Part shown: one piece after another, positions 25,880 through 34,068 of the stretch
Layout of the letters: each line of letters starts with the position of its first letter
How positions within the stretch are numbered: the first letter of the stretch is position 1
From: Acidobacteriota bacterium
Lineage (GTDB): Bacteria > Acidobacteriota > Terriglobia > Terriglobales > Acidobacteriaceae
Direction of reading: 5' to 3'
Assembly: GCA_003225005.1 (NCBI GenBank)
Contig: QIAN01000065.1
Coordinates: 1-64,000 of the forward strand
Length of the DNA: 64,000 bases
Position numbers and translations under genes: made by a program
Notes under the pieces: model-generated
Databases searched by the model: none
Seen by the model: only the letters and a program-made list of their open reading frames with translations
What the model was told of the DNA's origin: nothing

Positions 25880-26833
25880 TTGAATCAGGACATCCAGGCA
25901 TGGATCGACCGACTGCGGGCGGGCGATACGCGCGCTTTGTCGCGCGCCATCTCCACCGTCGAGAACCGCGCGACGGGGTGGACGGATCTGCTAAAGGCTC
26001 TGTTTCCGCATAGCGGGAAGGGGCGTGTCCTTGGGCTCACTGGCGCGCCGGGGGCGGGCAAGAGCACTTTGGTTGATCATCTGGCGCGGCATTATCGAAA
26101 ACAGAATCGTACAGTTGGAATCATCGCGGTTGACCCGACCAGTCCCTACACCGGTGGGGCGATTCTGGGCGACCGCATTCGCATGCAGGAGCATTTTTCT
26201 GATCCGGGGATTTACATTCGTAGCATGGCGACGCGCGGATCGCTGGGGGGACTGGCGCGGACGACGGCCGATGTCGCCACAGTGCTCGACGCCTCGGGCC
26301 GTGACATCGTTATGATCGAGACGGTGGGTGTGGGCCAGGATGAAGTCGACATCGTGCGCCTGGCCGATGTCACCGTTGTGATTCTTGTTCCCGGCATGGG
26401 CGATGACGTGCAGACGATCAAAGCGGGGATCATGGAGATCGCCGACGTTTTCGCGATCAACAAAAGCGACCACGAAGGCGCCGAGCGGGTGGAACGCGAG
26501 ATTCGAGCGTTGCAATCACTAGCCACGCGTCCTGACGGCTGGACGCCTCCGATCGTTAAGACGGTGGCTAGCGAAGGCGCCGGCATTGCTGAGTTGGCGG
26601 CAGCGATCGGAGAGTACGAGGGGTATCTCCAGAAGGAGAATCTCACGTTCAAGAAAAATGTACAGAATTGGGGTGAGCGGTTGGTCGAAATGCTGCGCGA
26701 CGCAATGCTGGAAAAAGCGCGGGAGCATCTCGGCGATGGCAATGTGGCGCGGATGGCGGCTGAGGTCGCTGAGCACAAGCGCGATCCTTATACTCTGATC
26801 GAGGAGATTGCGGGAAAGATCGGGAAGGGTTAG
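25880..26833 (+). CDS. meaB: Methylmalonyl-CoA mutase-associated GTPase MeaB (ArgK)
   Basis: About 317 residues from the TTG at 25880; the frame is open back to a GTG at 25796 but the extra 28 residues look non-conserved. It is a G3E-family P-loop GTPase with Walker A GAPGAGKST (about 55-63), switch region DPTSPYTGGAILGDR, ETVGVGQDEVDI and the NKSD base motif. MeaB protects and reactivates B12-dependent methylmalonyl-CoA mutase. Methylmalonyl-CoA epimerase is the next gene, a strong functional link. The mutase itself is not in the window. Confidence 0.92.
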   Translation: MNQDIQAWIDRLRAGDTRALSRAISTVENRATGWTDLLKALFPHSGKGRVLGLTGAPGAGKSTLVDHLARHYRKQNRTVGIIAVDPTSPYTGGAILGDRIRMQEHFSDPGIYIRSMATRGSLGGLARTTADVATVLDASGRDIVMIETVGVGQDEVDIVRLADVTVVILVPGMGDDVQTIKAGIMEIADVFAINKSDHEGAERVEREIRALQSLATRPDGWTPPIVKTVASEGAGIAELAAAIGEYEGYLQKENLTFKKNVQNWGERLVEMLRDAMLEKAREHLGDGNVARMAAEVAEHKRDPYTLIEEIAGKIGKG

Positions 26834-26879
26834 TTCCCGAAAGTGGTGCTGGAGGACTCTGAAGCGGAACAGAGTGCCG

Positions 26880-26995
26880 ACGCTACGGGACTCGGTTCTA
26901 GTTGTTTGGGGCTCACCCCGGACTTACGTCCTGGCTATCGTATGCCGCCCCCTGAACGGGGCTGGGGCTCTGTCGCCCAAATCGTCGTGCCTGCC
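26880..26995. repeat. Dispersed palindromic intergenic element
   Basis: Between meaB and mce the sequence has a row of small palindromes: GGACT-TACG-TCC-like near 26920, then GGCTATCGTATGCCGCCCC-TGAA-CGGGGC near 26932-26960. It resembles the GC-rich interspersed repeats I associate with acidobacterial chromosomes; this resemblance is recalled, not searched. Confidence 0.4.
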
Positions 26996-27011
26996 CGGCG
27001 TGTGATTAGCA

Positions 27012-27422
27012 ATGACTGTGCGGATTGATCATCTCGGAATTGCGGTGAAGTCGCTGGCGGCAGCGAAGGCGATCTATGAGAAATTGGGTCTGCGCATAAC
27101 GCCCGTAGAGACCGTGGAGCATGAGCAGGTGCGGGTGGTGATGGTTCCGGTGGGTGAAAGCCGGCTGGAACTGCTCGAGGCAACCTCGCCGGATTCCGCC
27201 GTCGCGAAATTCATCGCCAAGCGTGGAGAAGGTCTTCACCACGTGTGCTTGCGAGTGCCTGACTTGGCGGCTGCGGTGGAGCGCTTGAAGAGAGATGGAG
27301 TGCGCCTGGTTTCGGAAGACATTAAGACGGGCGCGGGCGGGCATAAATACGTGTTTGTGCATCCTTCGGGCGCCGGCGGGGTGTTGTTGGAGTTGGTTGA
27401 GTCCCAGGAAACGCGGCGATGA
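27012..27422 (+). CDS. mce: Methylmalonyl-CoA epimerase
   Basis: A 136-residue vicinal-oxygen-chelate (glyoxalase-fold) protein. It starts RIDHLGIAVKSL with the first metal His in IDHLGIAV, has a second in GLHHVCLRV and the C-terminal Glu in VLLELVE. It interconverts (R)- and (S)-methylmalonyl-CoA so that the mutase can make succinyl-CoA from propionyl-CoA. The length is typical (130-150). MeaB lies upstream. Its stop overlaps the ATG of the next ORF (ATGA), implying coupled translation. Confidence 0.92.
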   Translation: MTVRIDHLGIAVKSLAAAKAIYEKLGLRITPVETVEHEQVRVVMVPVGESRLELLEATSPDSAVAKFIAKRGEGLHHVCLRVPDLAAAVERLKRDGVRLVSEDIKTGAGGHKYVFVHPSGAGGVLLELVESQETRR

Positions 27423-27868
27423 AGCCGAGGGAAGGGGTTGAAAAAGAGATTCTCGAGATTGTGAACCGAGAGACACGGGCTTGGAACGCCAAGGACGTTG
27501 ATCGGTTAATCACAGTTTTCCACCCCGATATGGTTTGGCCCTGGCCTCCGAACAGCGACGCTCACGATCCGATAAAGTGGGTGCTGGTGCTAGGGCGATT
27601 CGACGCGCGCGTTGGAAAAAGGTTTGGCAGGATCTGTGTGCGACTCACACCCTGATCCATAATCAACGTGCAATAAGAAAAATTGAGGTTTCCGATCAGG
27701 GCGACGGTGCCTTTGCGGTTGTGGACGTTGATCCTCTGTGGCGCGACAGCGACGGCAAAGATTTCCATTGGAAAGGGCGCGCTTCGAAAGTCTACAGCCG
27801 GGTGGGAGCGGAATGGGAAAATGACCATGCATACCGGCCTGCTTGCGTACTTGCCCACTGTAATTTGA
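27419..27868 (+). pseudogene. SnoaL/NTF2-like protein with two compensating frameshifts
   Basis: The N-terminus MKPREGVEKEILEIVNRETR to WVLVLGRFD is a SnoaL/DUF4440-type NTF2-like fold. At the CG repeat 27604-27611 the frame slips (two bases too many) and the protein goes on as RWKKVWQDLCATHTLIHNQR and DGAFAVVDVDPLWRDSDG in the second frame; at the GGG 27815-27817 one extra G restores the first frame for KMTMHTGLLAYLPTVI and a TGA at 27868. Joined, it is a normal-length domain of about 148 residues. The unrepaired first frame ends early at 27655. The ATG overlaps the mce stop. A small-molecule or polyketide-like ligand role is typical of the fold, but none is assignable. Confidence 0.75.
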
Positions 27869-27905
27869 TCGTTCGCGATGGTGCGACTTGGGCAACTTCT
27901 TGCAC

Positions 27906-28577
27906 ATGCTTCTTCTCGCCATAGACACTTCCGGCAGGTTGGGCAGCATCGCGCTGGCGCGCGGCCATGAAGATGGAAGCTGCGATGTGATCGAAGTTGT
28001 CCCCTTGGCCGGTGGAACTTTTTCGGCGCAGCTGGTACCGCAAGTCGCTGCTTTCCTTTCTAAGCATGGATTCACCAAGTACGACATTGATGCTTTCGCC
28101 GTGGCCTCGGGACCGGGTTCGTTTACCGGATTGCGTGTCGGTCTGGCGGCGATCAAGGCGCTGGCGGAAATTCTAGGAAAACCAATTGCGGCGGTGTCCT
28201 TACTGGAGGGACTGGCCCTCGCCGGGGTCGCTAAAGGGAAGGTTTGCGCCGCCTTGGATGCCGGGCGCGGAAAAGTTTATTCCGGCGAATATGAGCTCGC
28301 CGGTGATTCGGCGCAGGTTTTACGGGAAAAGCTTCTTACAAAAGAGGAATTCGTTGCTGCGGCTCGCGGATGGCAGATCGTTACTCCCGACGCTGGGCTG
28401 GTTGCAACGGCTGAAACTGCGGGATTGTCCGCCATGCTGGTTGAACCGCTCTCAGCCGGTGCCGTGGCCAGAGTAGGCTGGCGCAAGCTCCGCCAGGGCC
28501 AAGCGGTCTCACCCGAGCAATTGGAAGCCAATTACATTCGTCGTTCCGATGCCGAGATTTTCGGCGCTAAAGGCTAG
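27906..28577 (+). CDS. tsaB: tRNA threonylcarbamoyladenosine protein TsaB
   Basis: About 223 residues from MLLLAIDTSG (a TTG at 27888 is an in-frame alternative). LAIDTSGRLGSIALARG and ASGPGSFTGLRVGLAAIKAL are the TsaB signatures of the ASKHA fold. TsaB is a partner of TsaD and TsaE in making the t6A base at position 37 of ANN-decoding tRNAs. rimI follows 81 bases downstream, the common bacterial tsaB-rimI pairing. Confidence 0.93.
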   Translation: MLLLAIDTSGRLGSIALARGHEDGSCDVIEVVPLAGGTFSAQLVPQVAAFLSKHGFTKYDIDAFAVASGPGSFTGLRVGLAAIKALAEILGKPIAAVSLLEGLALAGVAKGKVCAALDAGRGKVYSGEYELAGDSAQVLREKLLTKEEFVAAARGWQIVTPDAGLVATAETAGLSAMLVEPLSAGAVARVGWRKLRQGQAVSPEQLEANYIRRSDAEIFGAKG

Positions 28578-28658
28578 CAACACAGCGAAGCAGGTGCGAG
28601 GGCAATCTCACACATCAGCCGGAAGGAATCCGGCGCCCATCAGTAAACAGGAAACGAA

Positions 28659-29114
28659 TTGCGCGTACGTTCCGCCACAGCCGCCGACATCCCCGCAATT
28701 ATGGAACTGGAGCGTCAAAGTAGGGCTGCAGCGCACTGGTCAGCCGAGCAGTATGAGCGAATGTTCGAAGCAACCCCGCCTAGCCTTCCACATTTTGTGG
28801 GGCTCGTTATCGAAGATGAATCCGGCATTCAGGGATTTTTAGTCGGCCAAGCCCATGCCGATGAGTCGGAGCTTCAGAGTATTGCGGTTCGAGCGGCCGG
28901 TCATCGCCGCGGTTTCGGAAGCCAGCTGTTGACTGAGTTCCTGGAGCAAGCTCGGGAGGGGGGAGCCAAGTCTGTGCATTTGGAAGTTCGCGAGTCGAAT
29001 CAGGCCGCGCGAGCCTTCTATGAAAAATGGCTATTTCAGGAAAGCGGGCGACGAAAGGACTATTACACGGGCCCTGTGGAGGACGCGGTTCTGTATTGCC
29101 GGCGCCTTTCATAA
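28659..29114 (+). CDS. rimI: Ribosomal-protein-alanine N-acetyltransferase RimI-like
   Basis: A 151-residue GNAT-fold enzyme starting at a TTG (MRVRSATAADIPAI) with an AGGAAA ribosome binding site at 28649-28654. The acetyl-CoA pyrophosphate loop is GHRRGFGSQLL, followed by LEVRESNQAARAFYEKW, the RimI-type alpha4 region. RimI acetylates the N-terminal Ala of S18 in E. coli. Position right after tsaB supports RimI over other GNAT enzymes. Confidence 0.88.
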   Translation: MRVRSATAADIPAIMELERQSRAAAHWSAEQYERMFEATPPSLPHFVGLVIEDESGIQGFLVGQAHADESELQSIAVRAAGHRRGFGSQLLTEFLEQAREGGAKSVHLEVRESNQAARAFYEKWLFQESGRRKDYYTGPVEDAVLYCRRLS

Positions 29115-29216
29115 GTCGATTCTCAGAAAGAGACTGCACCATAAATTTGGCATTGAACCGGTTTTAAAAGCTATGATAACTTTGAGTCAGTTACTTCCCG
29201 GTTGGAGGTCTGCTGG

Positions 29217-29447
29217 ATGCTGACTCCGAGAGACCATCTCATGACTCGCGATCAGGAATTTCAAAAACTAGCGCAAGAACACACACAATATTCATCTCGC
29301 CTCGATTCCCTAACCCAGAAGCGTTATCTCAGCGAAGACGAAAAGCTCGAAGAAGTCCGACTCAAGAAGCTGAAGCTGCGGCTCAAAGACCAGATGGAAG
29401 CCATTGAGCGGCAGTTCCGGCAGCAGTTCGGGACCAATGTAGCCTAG
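29217..29447 (+). CDS. DUF465/YdcH-family small protein
   Basis: A 76-residue charged helical protein; the GGAGG at 29204-29208 sets the ATG at 29217 rather than the TTG at 29202. FQKLAQEHTQYSSRLDSLTQ and DEKLEEVRLKKLKLRLKDQM are typical of the YdcH/DUF465 family, a helical hairpin of unknown function. It stands as its own unit: a terminator follows at 29503. Confidence 0.8.
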   Translation: MLTPRDHLMTRDQEFQKLAQEHTQYSSRLDSLTQKRYLSEDEKLEEVRLKKLKLRLKDQMEAIERQFRQQFGTNVA

Positions 29448-29502
29448 TCTCTGTCCAACCTTTCGCGGCTGTTGCCGCGCAGGGAATATTGTATCTTCAG
29501 CA

Positions 29503-29525
29503 GGGCGCTATCCAGCGCCTTTTTT
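29503..29525 (+). terminator. Rho-independent terminator
   Basis: GGCGCT-ATCC-AGCGCC forms a 6-bp GC-rich stem (extended by one G-T pair) with a 4-nt loop, directly followed by TTTTTT (29520-29525). This is a textbook intrinsic terminator, 56 bases after the DUF465 gene. Confidence 0.85.
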
Positions 29526-29572
29526 CTTGCTACCTTCCATCTGGAATGGCGATCCTCGAAGGTCCGCTGCAC

Positions 29573-29578
29573 TATAAT
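29573..29578 (+). promoter_or_regulatory. Candidate -10 box of the psd-lptE operon
   Basis: A perfect TATAAT 14 bases before the psd ATG and just after the terminator at 29503. No clear -35 is present. The short distance would give a very short or leaderless transcript. Confidence 0.4.
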
Positions 29579-29592
29579 AATTAACACTCCTC

Positions 29593-30258
29593 ATGGTTCG
29601 CGACGGCTATCTTTATGCAGTCCCGTTGATTGCCGCCAGCTTCGTGTTTGGCTGGCTCACTCGGCCCGCCTGGGCGATTCCGCCGCTGCTGCTGGCACTT
29701 TTCTTGTTATGGTTCTTCCGCGATCCGGAACGGGAAATCCCGGATGCTGCTGGGGCCGTTGTTTCTCCGGCGGATGGTAAGGTTACCGATGTTTCTTTCA
29801 TTGCAGCCGGCGGCGAGAAGCGGACGCGCATCAGCATCTTTCTAAGCGTTTTCGACGTGCATGTGAACCGCTCGCCCATTGCCGGGGTGGTGCGTGAGGT
29901 GCGCTATCAGCGGGGACGATTCCTGAACGCGATGAACGCAGTGTCCGCTGAGCACAATGAGCAGAATATTGTCACCCTGGAAGGCTCGGGCCAGGTTGTC
30001 ATCTTCAAGCAGATTGCCGGATTGCTGGCCAGGCGGATCGTTTTTTATCCTAAAGTGGGGGACCTTCTACAGCGCGGCCAGCGCGTCGGACTCATCAAGT
30101 TTGGCTCGCGCGTGGATGTGCTGGTCGGCGCCGATGCCCGGCTGCAAGTGAAGGTTGGCGATAGGGTTCGGGGCGGTTCGACTGTTATCGCCTATTTGCC
30201 AGCTCGGTCTGAGTTGGTGGCAGCAGGTGGTGCCTCGGCAAAGGAAAGCGCGCGATGA
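29593..30258 (+). CDS. psd: Phosphatidylserine decarboxylase proenzyme
   Basis: A 221-residue protein of the short, archaeal-type Psd group. Two N-terminal helices (about 5-45) anchor it to the inner membrane. [11 protein letters not shown] and [16 protein letters not shown] (with the conserved His) match the family, and KFGSR near the C-terminus is the self-cleavage site, where Ser becomes the pyruvoyl group. It turns phosphatidylserine into phosphatidylethanolamine. Its stop overlaps the pssA start by four bases, so the two enzymes that make PE in sequence are translated together. Confidence 0.94.
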   Translation: MVRDGYLYAVPLIAASFVFGWLTRPAWAIPPLLLALFLLWFFRDPEREIPDAAGAVVSPADGKVTDVSFIAAGGEKRTRISIFLSVFDVHVNRSPIAGVVREVRYQRGRFLNAMNAVSAEHNEQNIVTLEGSGQVVIFKQIAGLLARRIVFYPKVGDLLQRGQRVGLIKFGSRVDVLVGADARLQVKVGDRVRGGSTVIAYLPARSELVAAGGASAKESAR

Positions 30259-31130
30259 TGGATTCCGATAACCCCAAACCGTCGCACAATCCGCAGCGCC
30301 CGCGCCGCCAGAGCAAGGGCATGTACATCCTTCCCTCGCTTTTCACCACGGGAAACATGGCGGCGGGGTATTACGCCATTTTGCAGATCATGCACGCCAC
30401 GGCAAATGAATTCTGGCACCTGGACAATGCAGCTATCGCGATCGGTTTCGCGGTGCTGTTTGATGGCCTTGATGGCCGTATCGCGCGCATGACCGGCACC
30501 AGCAGCGATTTTGGCAGAGAACTGGACTCGTTGGCGGATGTGATTACGTTTGGCGTCGCTCCGGCCATGTTGGCGTGGACCTGGGGATTTCACCTGATGA
30601 CTCCGGTCACGCTGACTCAGCTGCACCTTAACCTTGGCAAGTTGGGCGCGATTGCTAGTTTCCTGTTCTTAATGGCTGGGGCCAGCCGTTTAGCGCGCTT
30701 CAACATTACGACGAATCCGCAACCTTCCAATCCCGGGCGCCCCGGAAAGAAGTACTTTGTGGGCATGCCAATTCCGGGAGGAGCCGGCGTGATCGCTGCG
30801 GTTGTACACTTTGCAGCTGGTGATCCGATCACATCCTGGTATACCGCGCTGACCTGGCTGCTCATGGTCGCCGCGATCGCGTACCTCATGGTAAGCACCT
30901 GGCGTTTTTACAGTTTCAAGGACATCGATTTCGGCTCGCGTCACCCGTTCCGCCTGATTTTGTTCCTGGCCGCATTGTTTGCCTCCATCTACTATTTCTC
31001 GCGTCCCGTACTTTTCGGCGTGGCCTTGCTTTACATGTTGTCCGGCGTGTTCTGGCGGCTGCAGTGGGTTTTCCGGCGGAGGAGCGGCCCACCGCCGCCT
31101 ACCTACAAGGAGGCATCGCTCACCTCATGA
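30255..31130 (+). CDS. pssA: CDP-diacylglycerol-serine O-phosphatidyltransferase
   Basis: A 291-residue inner-membrane enzyme of the CDP-alcohol phosphotransferase family. The motif D-G-xx-G-R is DGLDGRIAR, continuing GRELDSLAD, giving the metal-binding Asp residues. It makes phosphatidylserine, the substrate of the upstream psd. ATGA overlaps join it to psd before and to the Asd-like gene after, indicating one operon. Confidence 0.94.
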   Translation: MMDSDNPKPSHNPQRPRRQSKGMYILPSLFTTGNMAAGYYAILQIMHATANEFWHLDNAAIAIGFAVLFDGLDGRIARMTGTSSDFGRELDSLADVITFGVAPAMLAWTWGFHLMTPVTLTQLHLNLGKLGAIASFLFLMAGASRLARFNITTNPQPSNPGRPGKKYFVGMPIPGGAGVIAAVVHFAAGDPITSWYTALTWLLMVAAIAYLMVSTWRFYSFKDIDFGSRHPFRLILFLAALFASIYYFSRPVLFGVALLYMLSGVFWRLQWVFRRRSGPPPPTYKEASLTS

Positions 31131-32206
31131 GTTCCTCCTCGAAGCCCGCCATTTCTGTCCCTCACGCCACGAGCCCGCGCGGCAATCAGTATCGAATCGC
31201 CATCGTGGGCGCCGCTTCGCTCAAGGGGAAAGAAGTTGCCGACATGCTCAATGAGCGGAACTTTCCCGCCGTGGATGTGCGGCTGCTTGACGATGACGAG
31301 TCACTCGGCCAACTAGAAGCCATAGGAGACGAAATCAGCTTCATCCAGAGCGTCAGAGCGGAACAGTTCGATAATGTGGATTTCACGTTCTTTGCCGCAG
31401 ACGGCGCGAGCGCCCAGCGAAACTGGAGGACTGCGCGCGACGCCGGCAGCACCATTATTGACCTATCGGCCGGCCTCGAGGATGAATCCGGCGCTACAGT
31501 GCGCTCACTTTGGGTAGAACGAGAGCGGGGACAAGTTCAGCCGCCTGAACTTCAGCCCGGACCTTGCGTCACCGCTCACCCTGCGGCCGTGGTTCTGGCG
31601 TTGTTGTTGCTGCGTGCAAGCAGCGTGGGGAGCGTTCGTCGAGTGGTTGTCACTTTGTTCGAGCCCGCCTCGGAGCACGGACAGAAAGGCATGGACGAAC
31701 TGCACCAGCAAACCGTGAATCTTCTTTCCTTCCAGCCACTGCCGAAAGACGTGTTCGACGCGCAGGTCGCGTTCAACCTGATTGGCAGCTACGGACAAAA
31801 GTCTCAGCCTTCACTGGGCTCAGTGGAAAAGAGGGTGCTGCGCCACTACCAGAGAATTGCCGGGGAGAATGCCCCGCAGCCCTCGCTCCTGCTGCTGCAG
31901 GCGCCGGTCTTTCACGGCTATGCGATGGCTGTCTTTCTGGAAATGGAACAACCTGTGGACTGCGGTCAATTGTCGTTGGCGGTCAGCGGAGAGCACGCTA
32001 CCATCGCGGGCGCTGAAGAAGAGGCGCCCAACAATGTGAACGCGGCCGGACAAGCGGCGGTTCTGCTGTCGGTTAAGGGCGATGTAAATAATACCAATGG
32101 AGTCTGGCTTTGGGCTGCTTTCGATAACCTGCGCATCTCAGCCATTAGCGCCGTCGAGAGCGCCGAAAGCTTGATTGCCACGCGGCCGATTGGAAAGATT
32201 CAATGA
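31127..32206 (+). CDS. Semialdehyde dehydrogenase-family protein without catalytic His
   Basis: A 359-residue protein starting at the ATG overlapping the pssA stop. RIAIVGAASLKGKEVADML is the NADP-binding start of aspartate-semialdehyde dehydrogenases. The active-site region is altered: the NCS-type catalytic motif is replaced by PGPCVTAHP (C147 may or may not be equivalent), and the VPVxxGHxEAV motif is APVFHGYAMAV, with Tyr265 where the catalytic His belongs. It resembles USG-1-type paralogues, which are not believed to be functional dehydrogenases. It sits between phospholipid synthesis and lptE, joined by ATGA overlaps, so a structural or regulatory role in the envelope is possible. Confidence 0.8.
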   Translation: MSSSSKPAISVPHATSPRGNQYRIAIVGAASLKGKEVADMLNERNFPAVDVRLLDDDESLGQLEAIGDEISFIQSVRAEQFDNVDFTFFAADGASAQRNWRTARDAGSTIIDLSAGLEDESGATVRSLWVERERGQVQPPELQPGPCVTAHPAAVVLALLLLRASSVGSVRRVVVTLFEPASEHGQKGMDELHQQTVNLLSFQPLPKDVFDAQVAFNLIGSYGQKSQPSLGSVEKRVLRHYQRIAGENAPQPSLLLLQAPVFHGYAMAVFLEMEQPVDCGQLSLAVSGEHATIAGAEEEAPNNVNAAGQAAVLLSVKGDVNNTNGVWLWAAFDNLRISAISAVESAESLIATRPIGKIQ

Positions 32207-32724
32207 GGCCCGCGGCGGCGGTCGCGTCCGCGATGTTGCTGTTGGTGGCGACGGGGTGCGGTTATCACACGGCTGGGCATGCGGTCCAACTTCCGCAGAA
32301 CATCAAGACCATATCTATCCCCACCTTCGCCAGCCAGACCAAAACCTACCGGATCGAGCAAATTCTAACTGCTTCTGTGGTGCGTGAATTCACGACGCGC
32401 ACGCATTACCGAATCCTCAGCAATCCAAATGACGCGGCCGACGCTACCTTGCACGGAACTGTGATATCCACGTCGGCGTCACAGGTTACCATCGACTCCG
32501 CGACCGGCCGTGCTGCCAGCGCCCTGATCGCGGTGAGCATCAAAGTTTCGCTGTCCGACCGCAAGGGCAAGGTGCTCTACGAGAATCCGGCGTACGTTTT
32601 TCGCGAACAGTACGAAGTCTCGCAAGACCTCGGCAGCTTCTTTGAAGAGGACTCGCCCGCTTTCCGTCGGCTCTCCCAGGATTTTGCGCGCACTCTGGTT
32701 TCTGACATCCTGGAGGGTTTTTAA
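32203..32724 (+). CDS. lptE: LptE-type LPS-assembly lipoprotein
   Basis: A 173-residue lipoprotein with signal peptide and lipobox LLVATGC (Cys at residue 19), followed by GYHTAGH and a beta-strand pattern (IKTISIPTFASQT, TLHGTVISTSAS). This matches the LptE/LPS-assembly family, the plug of the outer-membrane LPS translocon with LptD. It overlaps the Asd-like gene by four bases. LptD is not in the window. Confidence 0.85.
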   Translation: MRPAAAVASAMLLLVATGCGYHTAGHAVQLPQNIKTISIPTFASQTKTYRIEQILTASVVREFTTRTHYRILSNPNDAADATLHGTVISTSASQVTIDSATGRAASALIAVSIKVSLSDRKGKVLYENPAYVFREQYEVSQDLGSFFEEDSPAFRRLSQDFARTLVSDILEGF

Positions 32725-32856
32725 CCGCTTGCAGAGGAATGTGCAATCGGTACCGGGCAGACGCCGTGGTTCCGGCTTGAAAGTTCTTTCCCGGAGAGAT
32801 GTATTAACAATGAACGGTAAAATGTTCGCGATGTTTTACATGACGGAGCTCTTCTA

Positions 32857-33981
32857 ATGCGGGCATTTGCGCAGGCCGAGCGCTTCGTCAGCGAACTCGA
32901 ATCGCGCAAGTTGCGCTCGGCCTACGTGTTCGTGGGAGATGAGGCCTTCTTTCGCAAGCGCTTTCGCGATGCCATCCTCGAGCACCTGGTGCCTGCGGAT
33001 CTCCGTGACTTTGGCCTTTTCGAATATGACCTTGCGGAAACCGACTTGGCTGAAGTTCTCGACCGTGCTCGCACTCCGTCGTTGATGGCGCCGTTCCAGG
33101 TCTTTTTTGTGCGCGGGGTAAAGAATTTGTTTGGTCGCGGCTCTAACCAAGAAAAACTTGCGGCCGTCGAAAATTATTGCCGAAACCCCAATCCCGACGC
33201 GCTGGTTGTCTTCGTGGCTGATCACATCAGCATTCCCGCTGACGTCCGCCGCATGGAGATGCAGGACAAAGAGCGCTACCAGCGCATTCGCGAAACCATG
33301 GGCCGGTACTGCGGCATCGTCGAGCTGGCCCGGGTTGAAGAAGGCGAAGCGGTCCGCTGGATCGGCGACTACTGCGCCAGCCGTAGCGTGAAGATCGATC
33401 CCGACGGCGCGCGCGAATTAGTCGACTCGCTCGCAGGCGACATGATGATGATCTCCAACGAACTGGAAAAACTCATCCTGTACGTCGGTGAGAAGAAACG
33501 CCTCACGCTTGGTGACATTGAAACCATGGTGCTTGCCGCCAAGCAGCGATCGCTATATGAATTGACGGACGCCATCTCCTCCAAAGACCGCGTGCGCGCA
33601 CTCGAAGTGCTGGACGCGATTCTGACCTCGGGAGACGGTGAAGAAGCCGCCATTGGACACCTCTACATGCTGGCCAAAACCTTTCGCCAGATGCTGGTGA
33701 TTCTGGAGCGCAACGTCCGCGATCAGCGCATGCTCTGGGCAGCGCTGTGGCAGGGTTTCCGTGTGCCTCCGTTCGCCGCCGATGACATCATCAAGCAAGC
33801 CCGCCGTTACAAATCCCGCCGCGACTTGACCCGAGCCATTCGCCTCGTAGCGAGAGCGGATCTGTCGCTGCGCTCGAATCCCGTCAGCAAGCGCCTGGTG
33901 CTGGAAAAGCTGGTCATGGATCTGACTACCGAAGCGAAGGTGGAAACAGCTGGGTGGATGCAGGAGCAGTTGCCGGTGTGA
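32857..33981 (+). CDS. holA: DNA polymerase III subunit delta
   Basis: A 374-residue HolA: AYVFVGDEAFFRKRFRDAI is the degenerate AAA+ start, followed by the family blocks DFGLFEYDLAETDLAEVLDRA and AAIGHLYMLAKTFRQMLVI in the C-terminal collar domain. Delta opens the beta clamp in the clamp loader. It follows lptE by 132 bases; lptE-holA adjacency is common in bacteria. Confidence 0.93.
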   Translation: MRAFAQAERFVSELESRKLRSAYVFVGDEAFFRKRFRDAILEHLVPADLRDFGLFEYDLAETDLAEVLDRARTPSLMAPFQVFFVRGVKNLFGRGSNQEKLAAVENYCRNPNPDALVVFVADHISIPADVRRMEMQDKERYQRIRETMGRYCGIVELARVEEGEAVRWIGDYCASRSVKIDPDGARELVDSLAGDMMMISNELEKLILYVGEKKRLTLGDIETMVLAAKQRSLYELTDAISSKDRVRALEVLDAILTSGDGEEAAIGHLYMLAKTFRQMLVILERNVRDQRMLWAALWQGFRVPPFAADDIIKQARRYKSRRDLTRAIRLVARADLSLRSNPVSKRLVLEKLVMDLTTEAKVETAGWMQEQLPV

Positions 33982-33984
33982 GAA

Positions 33985-34040
33985 AAGCAGCTCTCCGCTG
34001 TTAGCCGTCGGCTTTCAGCCGTCGGCCTTCAGCCCTGCCC
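33985..34040. repeat. Intergenic AGCTCTTAGC/TTCAGCC-type repeat
   Basis: AGCAGCTCTCCGCTGTTAGCC followed by near-tandem copies CGTCGGCTTTCAGC and CGTCGGCCTTCAGC. Combines the AGCTCTTAGC family with the TTCAGCC palindromes. Confidence 0.5.
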
Positions 34041-34068
34041 TCGACATCGCCGTTGGATTTGGAACTGC

